DNA of 64,000 bases from Variovorax brevis. GTDB lineage: Bacteria; Pseudomonadota; Gammaproteobacteria; Burkholderiales; Burkholderiaceae_C. Shown here one piece after another: positions 33,878-43,000 of this stretch (position 1 is the stretch's first letter; each line of letters begins with the position of its first letter). The notes under the pieces are model-generated. The model did no database searches and was not told the origin of the DNA. It was given only the letters and a program-made list of their open reading frames with translations. The position numbers and the translations under genes are program-made. The DNA lies in contig NZ_JASZYG010000005.1 of the NCBI RefSeq assembly GCF_030317105.1, forward strand, positions 186,001 through 250,000. Reading direction: 5' to 3'.

Positions 33878-33891
33878 CACACTCTCCGCCA
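33878..33891 (+). repeat. Attachment-site core (attR)
   Basis: An exact copy of the 14-bp tRNA-Ser 3' end (4244-4257), in the same orientation, 29.6 kb away. It marks the far boundary of the island. Sequence 5' of it differs from the tRNA, as expected for a split site. Confidence 0.82.
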
Positions 33892-34278
33892 CGGCGCCTA
33901 ATCCGCCGCCAAAGCACCCCCAAACCAACCGAACTCAGCCAGGGCCGCGCCGCAGTGACGCGCGAACTGGAAAATGAAGCCTTCGTCGATACCGCTCGCG
34001 CGAGGGGGCTATCGGCGTAATTTGCGCGCACGCACATTTCGCGTGCGAATGACCACGACAACGGGCGCACATCTTGCATCCGGAAAGTGTTTCAAGGCGC
34101 ATACGGCAAGACCTGGGTTCCACCCCGCAGTCGAGGCCCTGAATCGACTTTTTTCTTCCCGCCCGCCAGTTTCTGAGTTCGCCAAGTTCGACCGCGATGC
34201 AAGTGCCGTGCACTGAACCCTGTACGGCGAGACGCTCGCGCCGTGCCACAAAGGTTCCGCACCAGCATTTGGACTTTC
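33892..34278. other. Intergenic region right of the island
   Basis: No gene seen. The bases after the repeat (CGGCGCCTAATCC and onward) would directly follow the tRNA gene in an uninserted chromosome. Confidence 0.4.
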
Positions 34279-36006
34279 ATGAACTACCACACCACGTCGC
34301 CGAGTCCGAGGTTGTCGACCGCACCGTCCATTCCCCGCACGGCCGGACCGGCCATCCTTGCGTACTCCGGCATCGTCCTGCTGTGGCTGGTGATGCTGGT
34401 CATCTCCGACCCGTGGGGCAGCTATCCGCTCAATGACGATTGGGTGTATTCCCTCGCCGTGAAATCGCTGCTGGAGAGCGGCGTTTATCACTTCCCGAGC
34501 CCATCGAGCGCCAACGTCGGCCCCCAGGTGTTCTGGGGCGCGCTCTTCTGCCTGCCATTCGGCTTTTCGTTCGAGGCCCTTCGCATCTCGACCTCGGTAC
34601 TTGGATTGATCGGCGCGCTCGTGTTGTTTCGAACCCTCGAAACACTCACGGATGACTGGAAGAGGTCCCTGTTCGGCACCTTGGCGCTGTTGGTCAATCC
34701 GCTGTATTTCGGTCTCTCCAGCACCTACATGACCGATGTGCCCTTCGTTGCATGCTCGATCGTTGCCATCCACTTCTTCGTGCTCGGCTTCCGGCGCCAA
34801 TCCAGCAAGCATCTGCTCATCGCCATTGGCGTGTCGATGCTGGTCATCCTGATCCGGCAACTCGGCATCTGCCTCTTGATCGGCTTCGCCGTCGCCCACG
34901 TCGTGCAGGAGAAGTTCAGCATGCGATCCGTCGTCAAGGGACTCGTGGTCGTCGGCCTTGGTGCGGCGCTGCACCTTGGGTATCAGTACTGGATGGTGCA
35001 CACGGGGCGGATCTCTTTGGCCGCCACACATTCGGACGTGAGCAAATTTGCGCCAAGCTGGCACGACGGTGTCGCCGCCCTTGGAACGTCCGCCAAGATC
35101 GTGAGCTACCTCGGGCTCTTCTTTCTTCCACTGGCCGCGCTCTTCAGTTTCAGGCCACGTCGGCCAGAGCTCGAACGCTACGAGAAAAAGCTGTTCGTCG
35201 CACTCGGGATCTTCGGGCTCGTACTGACTGCATTGCTCTTCCTGACGGGCAAGACGATCCCGAGCCTGGGCAACGTGCTGATGCCTTTTGGTTTGGGGCC
35301 GCTGACCTTGCGCGACACCTACCTGCTGTCGATCAACCTGCCAGTGATTCCCCGGGTTCTGCAACTCGCGTGGCAGGCCATGACCATCCTGTCCGTCATG
35401 GCGGTGACAGTGGCGCTTTATTTTCTCGCCACCCGTTTTGCGCGCGGCGCAAATTCGCAGAAGCACTCCGCGTGGTGGCACAACCCTCTTCTTTCATTCC
35501 TGCTGGGAACTGCGGGCTCCTACTTCCTGGTGCTGCTCTATGCGGCCGGCCATTTCCCGATCTTTGACCGCTATCTGCTGTTCTTCCTGCCGCTGCTGAT
35601 GGTGGCCTTGTTTTCCGCCGACCGCGCTTCTCTACCTGCCATGCGCGGTGCTCGCCTTGTCACGTCGGCGTTCTGCATGCTGGCGATGGCAGTGTTCTCC
35701 GTGGCCGCCACGCACGACTACGTCGCATGGGGCAAGACGCGCTGGCAGGCAACCGAGGAGCTTGTCCGCAGCGACAAGATCGACCCCCGGCAGATCGACG
35801 GCGGCTATGAATTCAACGGCTGGTACATCTACGACGCAGGCTACGTCCCCACACCCGGCAAGAGCTACTGGTGGGTGGTCAATGACGCCTACGTCATCGC
35901 GTCAGGACCCATGGCCGGCTATGACGAGATCAAGCGCCATGCCTACGACAGGTGGTTGCTCGGCGAGACCGCGCACGTGCTGGTGCTGAAGAAGGCCGCG
36001 CCCTGA
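34279..36006 (+). CDS. GT-C (GT39/PMT-like) membrane glycosyltransferase
   Basis: A 575-residue membrane protein with about eleven hydrophobic segments. After a short cytoplasmic start and the first helix (ILAYSGIVLLWLVMLVISD) comes PLNDDWVYSLAVKSLLESG: the acidic DD in the first periplasmic loop is the usual catalytic site of GT-C enzymes using polyprenyl-phosphate sugars. TYMTDVPFV and several more membrane segments follow; the C-terminal 100 residues are periplasmic (NGWYIYDAGYVPTPGKSYWW). It is convergent with the GtrA/GtrB-like operon, which would supply the flipped lipid-linked sugar. The acceptor is unknown. Confidence 0.8.
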   Translation: MNYHTTSPSPRLSTAPSIPRTAGPAILAYSGIVLLWLVMLVISDPWGSYPLNDDWVYSLAVKSLLESGVYHFPSPSSANVGPQVFWGALFCLPFGFSFEALRISTSVLGLIGALVLFRTLETLTDDWKRSLFGTLALLVNPLYFGLSSTYMTDVPFVACSIVAIHFFVLGFRRQSSKHLLIAIGVSMLVILIRQLGICLLIGFAVAHVVQEKFSMRSVVKGLVVVGLGAALHLGYQYWMVHTGRISLAATHSDVSKFAPSWHDGVAALGTSAKIVSYLGLFFLPLAALFSFRPRRPELERYEKKLFVALGIFGLVLTALLFLTGKTIPSLGNVLMPFGLGPLTLRDTYLLSINLPVIPRVLQLAWQAMTILSVMAVTVALYFLATRFARGANSQKHSAWWHNPLLSFLLGTAGSYFLVLLYAAGHFPIFDRYLLFFLPLLMVALFSADRASLPAMRGARLVTSAFCMLAMAVFSVAATHDYVAWGKTRWQATEELVRSDKIDPRQIDGGYEFNGWYIYDAGYVPTPGKSYWWVVNDAYVIASGPMAGYDEIKRHAYDRWLLGETAHVLVLKKAAP

Positions 36007-36007
36007 A

Positions 36008-36409
36008 TCAAGCCATTCCCGGTGCGTCGGTGAACACGAAGCGATGGATGAGCACATAAGCAAACGCCGCCATCGGCAACGCGAGCAGCGCCTGGGCCAG
36101 GATCTCCCCTTGCACCCACTGCCTGACGAGGGCCAGCAAGAGCAGGTTCACGCCATAGATGCACGCATAAGCCCCCACGAACCGCACCAGACGCCCGCGC
36201 AGCGATGCGCGAAACACCAGCGTGCCGGTCGTGAAGAAATTGAATCCGATGCCCGCGACATTGGCCAGCAGAAGCGCCAGCCAGATTGGCGCTCCGACAA
36301 CGATCAGCGCACCGTAGACGGCAAACCCGAACGCGGTGTTGAGCCCGCCGACCGCCAGGTAGCGCAGGAAGCGAACAACGTGCGCCGGCGTGCGTGTCGC
36401 ATGCGTCAT
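36008..36409 (-). CDS. GtrA-family flippase-like membrane protein
   Basis: A 133-residue protein with four membrane helices. FLRYLAVGGLNTAFGFAVYG, then LANVAGIGFNFFTTGTLVFR and IHRFVFTD are GtrA hallmarks. GtrA-like proteins are thought to flip polyprenyl-phosphate sugars made by GtrB across the inner membrane. Its start overlaps the methyltransferase stop by 4 bp. It is the last gene of the operon that begins at 40938. Confidence 0.9.
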   Translation of the reverse strand: MTHATRTPAHVVRFLRYLAVGGLNTAFGFAVYGALIVVGAPIWLALLLANVAGIGFNFFTTGTLVFRASLRGRLVRFVGAYACIYGVNLLLLALVRQWVQGEILAQALLALPMAAFAYVLIHRFVFTDAPGMA

Positions 36410-37089
36410 CGCTTGACGGCCACCAGCCCGTAGCCCAGCGGATCATCGCGCGATCCCCAGCCAAAGTGCAGCGCCAGATGGGCCGCGAGCAGAAACGCGA
36501 TCGCGCCCGGCATGAGCAACAGTGCCAGCGGCCACGACCAGATCGCCGAACGCCAGCCTGCCGGCCGAACCAGGCGAACCAGCATCACGATGATCTTGTT
36601 GGCGACCACCGCCACGTCATTGCCACGCTCCTCGATGCGCTGGACATCGAGGCCGGCGCGCTCTGTCAGCGCTGCCAAGCCGTAGCGCGTGAAGCGCTGA
36701 TAGTCGTTGGGCAGATGGTGCAGCCGCGCCGACCACGGCACGGTGAGCACCAGCGTTCCGCCGGTCTTCAGCAGCCGGCTCAGCTCGGACATGAAGTAGC
36801 CCGGGTCAGGCACGTGCTCGAGCACCTCGGAACACAGGATGTGATCGAAGCTCCCGTCGCCAAATGGCATTCTTGCGCCGTCGTAGTACACGACATCGCG
36901 CTGCCGCGACATGCCGAATTCGCGGTCAGCCGATTCGACATCGAGGCCGACATACGCGGCGTCTTGCAGCATTTCCCTCCACGGCGAAAGTCCCGCGCCA
37001 ACATCCAGCACCCTGCCGCGCAGTCCCACCAACTCCCGCCTGAGGAATCGGAAGGTCGTCAGGAACTGCAGGTCCAGCACGCACCGCAA
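36406..37089 (-). CDS. Class I SAM-dependent methyltransferase
   Basis: A protein of about 227 residues with a Rossmann methyltransferase fold: motif I VLDVGAGLSPWREML, motif II-like VGLDVESADREFG, and HILCSEVLEHVPDP. The hydrophobic C-terminal segment (WPLALLLMPGAIAFLLAAHL) may anchor it in the membrane. No ATG is found; TTG 37089 has a GGGGG stretch upstream, and the frame stays open into the preceding gene without another normal start. It likely methylates a sugar or lipid-linked intermediate. Confidence 0.82.
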   Translation of the reverse strand: MRCVLDLQFLTTFRFLRRELVGLRGRVLDVGAGLSPWREMLQDAAYVGLDVESADREFGMSRQRDVVYYDGARMPFGDGSFDHILCSEVLEHVPDPGYFMSELSRLLKTGGTLVLTVPWSARLHHLPNDYQRFTRYGLAALTERAGLDVQRIEERGNDVAVVANKIIVMLVRLVRPAGWRSAIWSWPLALLLMPGAIAFLLAAHLALHFGWGSRDDPLGYGLVAVKR

Positions 37090-37163
37090 CGCGAAGAGCC
37101 CCCGGTCCTCGCTTGGCGGCCGGATGGCAATGGGCTTGAATGCTTCGGCCAGGATGCTCTCCG

Positions 37164-39251
37164 CTATCTCGCCTTGCCATCGGCAAGGAGTTCTGTCGTC
37201 TTGCCGTTGCGGATTAGCGCCGAGCGGATGAGCCTCGGCCTTCCCTTCACTTCAGCGATGATCTTTGCGACGTACTCGCCCACCAGGCCGATCGCGAAGA
37301 GGTTGGCGGAGCCGAACATGAGGATCAGGATCTGCAAGGTGGTGGCGCCCTGTGCGGCAATTGTCGGAAACAGCAGCTTCAGGATGACGGTCGCCACCGC
37401 GAGGAAGCTCGACAGTATCAGCGCGATGATGCCCGTCGTGGTCAGCAGCGTGAGTGGTGTGTTGCTGAACGAGAAGATGCCTTTCTTCGCCCACTCGATG
37501 TTCTTGAACAGGTTGTTCGTGGAGTGCCCGAACATGCGCTCGGGCCGAACATAGTCCACTCCCGTTTGCCGGAATCCGACGTAGGCGCGCAAGCCCCGCA
37601 CGAAGAGGTCGCGCTCCGGGCAGTTGAGCAGCCAGCCGATCACGCGCCGGTCCATCAGCGAAAAATCGCCGGCGTCGTGCGGGATCGGTATGTAGCTGAA
37701 TTTCGCGAAGACCCGGTAGAAGAGCTTGTACATCAGGCCCCAGGCGAAGGGCATCTCGCGCTGCACCCTTCGTCCATACACCACGTCCCATCCCGCTTCC
37801 CACTGCGCGTAAAACTTCTCGATCAGCTCCGGCGGGTCCTGCAGGTCGCCGTCCAGGAGCACCACGCCGTCCTTGGTGCAAAGTTCCATCCCGCTGCGAA
37901 ACGCCATCTGCGAGCCGAAGTTGCGCGAGTGCGAGATGCCGATCACGTGGGAGTCGTTTTCACTCAACTCGCGAATGACTTGCGCACTCGCGTCGGGGCT
38001 GCAGTCGTTGACGAAAATGATCTCGTAGTCGATGTCCAGCTTCTTGAAGGTGTCGGTCAGGCGCCGGTACATCACCGGTATCGCCTCGCCGTCCTTGTAG
38101 CAGGCGATGATCGCGCTGACGCTTCTGCGGCGCGCGTTCGGGTCCCGCTTGGTCGCGGCCGCATGCTCCACGTCGCTCAGTTGCCTGACCCACTGCGCGG
38201 TCGACAGCATGCCTTCCGCGAGCGAAACACGCGGCGCCCAGTCGAGCAGTGCGAACGCCTTGCGCGGGTCGGCGTACCAGTCAGCCAGGTCCCATGCGCG
38301 GCCCTCCATGGTGCCGAACCGCGGCGCTTCGTCGATCGCGAACAGCTTTTTGGTCTGCGATGCGAGTTCAGCGATCGTCGTCCTGACGCCGGTTCCGATG
38401 TTGAAGCTCTCGCCATAGATGCCGGGCCGCATGGATGTCGCGGTGCGCACGAACGCGGACACCACGTCGTCCACATGAATGAAGTCGCGCGATGTCCTCG
38501 CATCGACGAAAGGCGGAAGCTGGCCGGCCAGCGCCTTGCGCAGCAGCGTCGGCATCAAGCGCGAGGTGTCTTCGTACGGGCCGTACACCGCATACAGCCG
38601 CAGGTTCGCGCAGGGGAAGCGCTTCTGCTTGCCCATGTAGCGCAGGAAGCTGGCAACGGCGACCTTGGAAACCGAATAGTGGCTGTTCGGCTCGCAGGGA
38701 CTGTCTTCCGCAGGCGCCGTGCAGTTCGTGCCGTACTCGGATGAACTGCCGGCGTGGACGAAGGCCGCAAAGGGCATGTCTTGCACCAGCGTGATCAGGT
38801 TGACGATCGACTGAAAATTGGTCTGGTAGATCAGGCTTCCGTCTTCCTCGAACGAATAGGCGCCGTAGGCGGCGCAGTCGAAAATCGTCTGCGGCCGCAG
38901 GCTGGTGACGAGATTCTTGGTGGCTGCAGGGTCGTTCAGGTCCGCCGCGACGATCTGTTCGTCCTTCACATCGGCCATGCGCCAGTTCTTCGAACGCCGC
39001 ACGGCTGCGAAGACATCGGAGCGCTCGGCCGCAATCGCACGAAAGAGATTGATGCCGATGAAGCCCGAGGCGCCCGTCACCAGGATCGGACCGCGCAGCG
39101 CGCGGATCAGGTCCTTGAGGTCGGCACTCGCGGGCATGCTCACAGGAGCCGCTTTCTCCTGCGCAATATGCAGCTCGCGCAACACGCTGACCGGCGCGGC
39201 CTCGTGCTGGGCATTCGGGTATTCCGTCTCGGGGTGGCCAAACGATTTCAT
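37164..39251 (-). CDS. Fusion of an NAD-dependent epimerase and a GtrB-like polyprenyl-P glycosyltransferase
   Basis: A 695-residue fusion. Residues 52-350 form an extended-SDR nucleotide-sugar epimerase/reductase: GASGFIGINLF (G60, G63, G66), AGSSSEYGT, HYSVSKVAVASF and FIHVDDVV. From about 370 comes a GT2 domain of the GtrB/DPM type: AIIACYKDGEAIPVMYRRL, EIIFVNDCSPDAS, VVLLDGDLQDPPE, YGRRVQRE. Two C-terminal membrane helices follow, with FAIGLVGEYVAKIIAEVKGR. The ATG 39251 overlaps the preceding gene stop (ATGA). One chain could thus finish a nucleotide sugar and transfer it to polyprenyl phosphate, ready for GtrA. A longer frame upstream is a shadow of the transketolase gene. Confidence 0.9.
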   Translation of the reverse strand: MKSFGHPETEYPNAQHEAAPVSVLRELHIAQEKAAPVSMPASADLKDLIRALRGPILVTGASGFIGINLFRAIAAERSDVFAAVRRSKNWRMADVKDEQIVAADLNDPAATKNLVTSLRPQTIFDCAAYGAYSFEEDGSLIYQTNFQSIVNLITLVQDMPFAAFVHAGSSSEYGTNCTAPAEDSPCEPNSHYSVSKVAVASFLRYMGKQKRFPCANLRLYAVYGPYEDTSRLMPTLLRKALAGQLPPFVDARTSRDFIHVDDVVSAFVRTATSMRPGIYGESFNIGTGVRTTIAELASQTKKLFAIDEAPRFGTMEGRAWDLADWYADPRKAFALLDWAPRVSLAEGMLSTAQWVRQLSDVEHAAATKRDPNARRRSVSAIIACYKDGEAIPVMYRRLTDTFKKLDIDYEIIFVNDCSPDASAQVIRELSENDSHVIGISHSRNFGSQMAFRSGMELCTKDGVVLLDGDLQDPPELIEKFYAQWEAGWDVVYGRRVQREMPFAWGLMYKLFYRVFAKFSYIPIPHDAGDFSLMDRRVIGWLLNCPERDLFVRGLRAYVGFRQTGVDYVRPERMFGHSTNNLFKNIEWAKKGIFSFSNTPLTLLTTTGIIALILSSFLAVATVILKLLFPTIAAQGATTLQILILMFGSANLFAIGLVGEYVAKIIAEVKGRPRLIRSALIRNGKTTELLADGKAR

Positions 39252-40159
39252 GCCTGTCCAATCGCCGACAAGAGACTCTGCGCGTCCAGTCCGGACGAGC
39301 GCCGGAGATAGCCTTGGGATCCGTAGCGGTCGTAGTGGTGCGCCTTGGCGTAGAGGTGGACGAAGCGCCCCGCCGTCAGGTCGCCGTCCACCAACGTGAA
39401 CGCGAGTTCCGATCCGAGACCGCCGCGCCGCACGTGCTCTTCTGCAACGCAAAGAATGGAAGAATGGGCAAGCTGCGCGACAAGCGCCTGCGGCATCGGA
39501 TTCTTCGCGATCGGCAGTTCCGACACGGCCCACAGGTGAGGACGACGATCGAACGGCAGCGACTCCACCGCCCCGATGTAGGTGCCGGCCAGCGGCCCGA
39601 GCGCAATCACCACGGCGTCGCTTCCGCCTTCGCAGAGTTCGCGCCACGCGGCGTACGGCGGTATCACGTAATCCTTGGGCTTTTCACCGCGGCCCAGCCG
39701 CAGATAGGACGCGCCCTTGCCAGCGCCGGCGCGCTCGACAGCGGACCCGACGTCTTCGTCGAACACGGGCACATACACCGACATGTTCGGCAGGCACAGC
39801 ATCACCGCGCAGTCCTCGATGGCATGGTGCGTCGGCCCCATCACGCCGTAGCCGTATCCCCCGCCGTTGCCGACGAGCTTGACCGGCAGGCCGTGGAAGG
39901 CGACGTCGTTGCGAATCTGCTCGAACGGCCGCGCATAGCAGAAGGGCGCGATGCTGTAGGCCCACACATCGAAACGCTGCCGCGCCAGTCCGGCGGCCAC
40001 CGAGATCATGTTCTGCTCGGCAACGCCAGCGTTGATGAAGCGAATGCCGAGCGCGGCCTGAAGCGGTTCGAGCGCCATGAAGCCCAGGTCGCCGGTGAGA
40101 AAGATCATGCGCTCGTTGGTCGAGCGCTGGACCATTGCATCGCAGAACTGGGTTCTCAT
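39248..40159 (-). CDS. Transketolase, C-terminal subunit (split enzyme)
   Basis: A 303-residue protein equal to the pyrimidine-binding and C-terminal domains of transketolase: TGDLGFMALEPLQAALGIRF, then FINAGVAEQNMISVAAGLAR and GVMGPTHHAIED. It pairs with the N-terminal subunit at 40156-40938 to rebuild the thiamine-diphosphate site. The 4-bp overlaps with both neighbours show tight coupling. In a sugar operon it probably transfers a two-carbon unit to build an unusual sugar. Confidence 0.92.
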   Translation of the reverse strand: MRTQFCDAMVQRSTNERMIFLTGDLGFMALEPLQAALGIRFINAGVAEQNMISVAAGLARQRFDVWAYSIAPFCYARPFEQIRNDVAFHGLPVKLVGNGGGYGYGVMGPTHHAIEDCAVMLCLPNMSVYVPVFDEDVGSAVERAGAGKGASYLRLGRGEKPKDYVIPPYAAWRELCEGGSDAVVIALGPLAGTYIGAVESLPFDRRPHLWAVSELPIAKNPMPQALVAQLAHSSILCVAEEHVRRGGLGSELAFTLVDGDLTAGRFVHLYAKAHHYDRYGSQGYLRRSSGLDAQSLLSAIGQA

Positions 40160-40938
40160 GTCGCCACCAGTTCAGTCGTCAATTCATCCATGGCCCGTTC
40201 GAACTGCTCCGCCGAGATGGGCAGGTAGTGCGAGTCCATGCGACCTTCGAGGAAGCTGACACCCTTGCCCTTGCTGGTCTTCAGGATGATGAAAGAAGGG
40301 CGCGTGCCACGCGTTTGCAAGGCCGCGCGAATGGCGTCGAGATCGTGCCCGTCGATCACCTGCAGGTCGATGTCGAAACCCTTCAGGCGCTCCCACAGCG
40401 GAAACATGGACGCCACCTCATGCGTGGAGCCAAAGCCCTGCAAGCCGTTGTGATCCACCAGCACCGAGAGATTCGACAACCTGTGATGCGACGCAAAGAC
40501 CAAGGCCTCCCAGGTCGATCCTTCCTGCCACTCGCCATCGGAAGTCAGGCAGACCACGCGCCCGTCGGAGCCGTCGAATCGCATGGCCAGCGCAGTGCCG
40601 GCGGCCAGCGACAGGCCGTGGCCGAGGCTGCCCGTTGCGAACAGGATGTCCGGAATGCCGGACGCGGGGGGATGGCCTGCCAGCAAGGTTCCATCCTTGT
40701 GGAACATCGACAGATCCTTGTCGCTCAATCGCCCGATGCTCCAGAGCGCCGTGTACAACGCGCCGGCGGAGTGACCCTTGGAGAGCACGAAGCGATCCTG
40801 CTTGCGCAGGACGTCGTGGAACGAAACCATCATGGCGTCGATGCATGACAGATTGCCGCCGATATGACCCACGCCGCTTTCGAAATGCATTTTCAAAAGT
40901 TGTCGGCGCGCCTTGTTGACTTCGAATGCTGTGATCAC
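40156..40938 (-). CDS. Transketolase, N-terminal subunit (split enzyme)
   Basis: A 260-residue thiamine-diphosphate-binding half: HFESGVGHIGGNLS, GSLGHGLSLAAG, then the TPP motif TSDGEWQEGSTWEALVFASH ending in VLVDHNG. The ATG at 40938 starts the minus-strand operon of five overlapping or closely spaced genes. Central-metabolism transketolase is normally one chain of about 660 residues; split forms are usual in secondary and surface-sugar pathways. Confidence 0.92.
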   Translation of the reverse strand: MITAFEVNKARRQLLKMHFESGVGHIGGNLSCIDAMMVSFHDVLRKQDRFVLSKGHSAGALYTALWSIGRLSDKDLSMFHKDGTLLAGHPPASGIPDILFATGSLGHGLSLAAGTALAMRFDGSDGRVVCLTSDGEWQEGSTWEALVFASHHRLSNLSVLVDHNGLQGFGSTHEVASMFPLWERLKGFDIDLQVIDGHDLDAIRAALQTRGTRPSFIILKTSKGKGVSFLEGRMDSHYLPISAEQFERAMDELTTELVAT

Positions 40939-41577
40939 GGGTTTCTGCTTTCGTAGTTGCTGTGGACTGCCGAAGCGGCGCAGGCCGAAGGAGCCTGCGC
41001 CCGAAGAAAAAGATCAACATGCCAACGTTGAGGCTTTGATGGCTTCCGGTTGGCACATCGGAAGTCTTGCGTCCAACGTATGCAACCTGGGGCCTTGTCG
41101 TCAGCCAGGCGTTCGTAGCGTCAACGCACGATGTGTGCCAGTTGTGCGGAGAGCTTCGAGGCCAATGCAGGTTTGTGTAGACGCTACAGACTGCACTGCT
41201 CTATTAGCACGAGGTGAGGAATCAGCAGTCGCAAGTTGCTTCGAACGCCAGTGCAAGAAGAAGTCGGTGCGCGTCATCACCAGCGTGGTGCGCCACACAG
41301 ACACAAGACCTCTCTCACCCTCTCCAAGGCCCTTGTTTCAAGAGCGCGCATTCAGTTGTCGCAACAAGAAGCGGACTCACGCGCGCATGTTTGAAGGACA
41401 AGGCCTACGTGCGAAGAGACCCACTGTCAGACGACACGCCGTCACGATGTTGTAGCTCTCGCAAGCCATGCTTCTGGCACCGAAATTGCACCTTCATATA
41501 AAGAAAAAGATAGGAGACGAGACGTCCGGCAACTGCCGGTTACATGGCTCTTCAAACCAGGCCTTCGGGCGAGTCTG
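40939..41577. other. Divergent regulatory region between two sugar operons
   Basis: No gene. It must hold promoters for the minus-strand transketolase operon and for the plus-strand exopolysaccharide operon. TATAAA near 41498 may be a -10 box for the latter, but no matching -35 box was found. Two hairpins are present (40977-41001 and near 41526-41539). Confidence 0.5.
40977..41001. repeat. Perfect 9-bp inverted repeat
   Basis: GGCGCAGGC, loop CGAAGGA, GCCTGCGCC. It lies 39 bp upstream of the split-transketolase start. No T-run follows on the minus strand transcript side, so it is not a usual terminator; a T5 run exists only before it on that strand. Confidence 0.7.
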
Positions 41578-42999
41578 ATGCTGTCTACTTCTGCAACCGG
41601 CTTCCGTGAAACGCCCTTGTCAGCATTGGGAAAATTCAGTCCCTTGCTGGACCTGGTCCTCAGGACCGGGGATCTGGTGATCTTCGTGATGAGCGGCGTG
41701 CTTGCTTATGCAGTGCGCTTCGGCACCATGGAGATGAGCACCGACTACGTGCATGTGGTAACGAGAGGTGTGTTGTTCGCAGTGATCGTGCTCAACGGCA
41801 GTTCACTGTACAGGCGCCGGCGCGGTCGCGCGATGGGGGCCGAACTGTTCAAGCTCGTGAACCTGTGGGTACTCATGTTCTGCATGATGGCCGTGTATGC
41901 GCTGGCCATGCGGGATGGCAACGACACATCGAGACTGTGGTGGGGCGGCTGGCTCTTGTTCAGCATTGGTGGCGCCGCTCTCTTGCGACTCGCTGTGCGC
42001 GCAACGGCACGCTGGCTCAGCGTTCAGCGCGTCGATACGCGCGTCTCGGTGGTGGTGGGTGCCAATCCCGATGCACAACGCCTGGTCGACTCCATTCGGC
42101 GCGACGATTCCTGTGGCATCGAGGTGCGCGGCTGGTTCTCGACGCATTCCGACCGGGGTGAATTGACGGGCGCACCGATGCTGGGCCGGCTCGACAACCT
42201 TGGCGCCTTCGTGGAGTCACGCAGCATCGACCTGGTCTGGCTCGCGTTGCCCATGCGGGATCAATCGAAGATCTCCTACGCCCTCAACCAGCTGAAGCAC
42301 TCCACGGCCGACATCAAGTTGGTGCCTGACCTGTTCGGCCTGCACCTTCTGAACCATTCAGTGGAAGAGATTGCCGGATTGCCGGTGATCACCTTGCAGC
42401 AGACGCCACTGCAGGGCGAGGCGCGCGTGATCAAGGCGCTGGAGGACATCGTGTTGTCGGCGCTCATCCTGATGATGATCTCGCCCTTGATGCTAGCGAT
42501 CGCCATCGCGGTCAAGCTCGATTCACCCGGCCCGGTGTTCTATCGACAGGAACGCGTCAGCTGGAACAACAGGAAGTTCTGGATGCTGAAGTTCAGGTCG
42601 ATGTCTGTGGATGCAGAACAGGCCAGCGGCGCCGTGTGGGCCAAGCCCGGCGAGTCGCGCGCAACGCGCATCGGTGCGTTCCTGCGCCGCACGAGCCTCG
42701 ATGAACTGCCGCAGTTCATCAACGTGCTGACGGGCGACATGTCCATTGTCGGACCGCGGCCCGAGAGGCCGATCTTCGTCGACCAGTTCAAGCACCAGAT
42801 CCCCGACTACATGAAGAAGCACATGGTCAAGGCCGGCATCACCGGATGGGCGCAGGTCAATGGCTGGAGAGGCTCCACCGACCTGTCCAAGCGCGTCGAG
42901 TGCGACATCTACTACATCGAGAACTGGTCGCTGAAATTCGATCTGCAGATCATCGCGCTGACCCTCATCAAGGGCTTCGTCAACAAGAACGCCTACTGA
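41578..42999 (+). CDS. Undecaprenyl-phosphate hexose-1-phosphate transferase (exopolysaccharide initiation)
   Basis: A 473-residue polyisoprenyl-phosphate hexose-1-P transferase of the WcaJ type. Four or five N-terminal membrane helices and a cytoplasmic Rossmann-like segment (VSVVVGANPDAQRLVDSIRR) precede the catalytic domain from about 280. There SPGPVFYRQERVSWNNRKFW, MLKFRSMSVDAE, RRTSLDELPQFINVLTGDMS and VGPRPERP are diagnostic. It loads the first sugar phosphate, often glucose, onto undecaprenyl phosphate in the inner membrane. First gene of the operon. Confidence 0.95.
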   Translation: MLSTSATGFRETPLSALGKFSPLLDLVLRTGDLVIFVMSGVLAYAVRFGTMEMSTDYVHVVTRGVLFAVIVLNGSSLYRRRRGRAMGAELFKLVNLWVLMFCMMAVYALAMRDGNDTSRLWWGGWLLFSIGGAALLRLAVRATARWLSVQRVDTRVSVVVGANPDAQRLVDSIRRDDSCGIEVRGWFSTHSDRGELTGAPMLGRLDNLGAFVESRSIDLVWLALPMRDQSKISYALNQLKHSTADIKLVPDLFGLHLLNHSVEEIAGLPVITLQQTPLQGEARVIKALEDIVLSALILMMISPLMLAIAIAVKLDSPGPVFYRQERVSWNNRKFWMLKFRSMSVDAEQASGAVWAKPGESRATRIGAFLRRTSLDELPQFINVLTGDMSIVGPRPERPIFVDQFKHQIPDYMKKHMVKAGITGWAQVNGWRGSTDLSKRVECDIYYIENWSLKFDLQIIALTLIKGFVNKNAY

Positions 43000-43000
43000 C

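Noticed and set aside
4258..33891. Retron, diversity-generating element or transposase/insertion sequence in the island
   Set aside because: No reverse transcriptase, no transposase motifs and no terminal inverted repeats were seen.
39252..39647. N-terminal extension of the epimerase-GtrB fusion by about 130 residues
   Set aside because: The extension is Arg-rich, overlaps the transketolase gene, and the ATG with ATGA overlap at 39251 is a better start.
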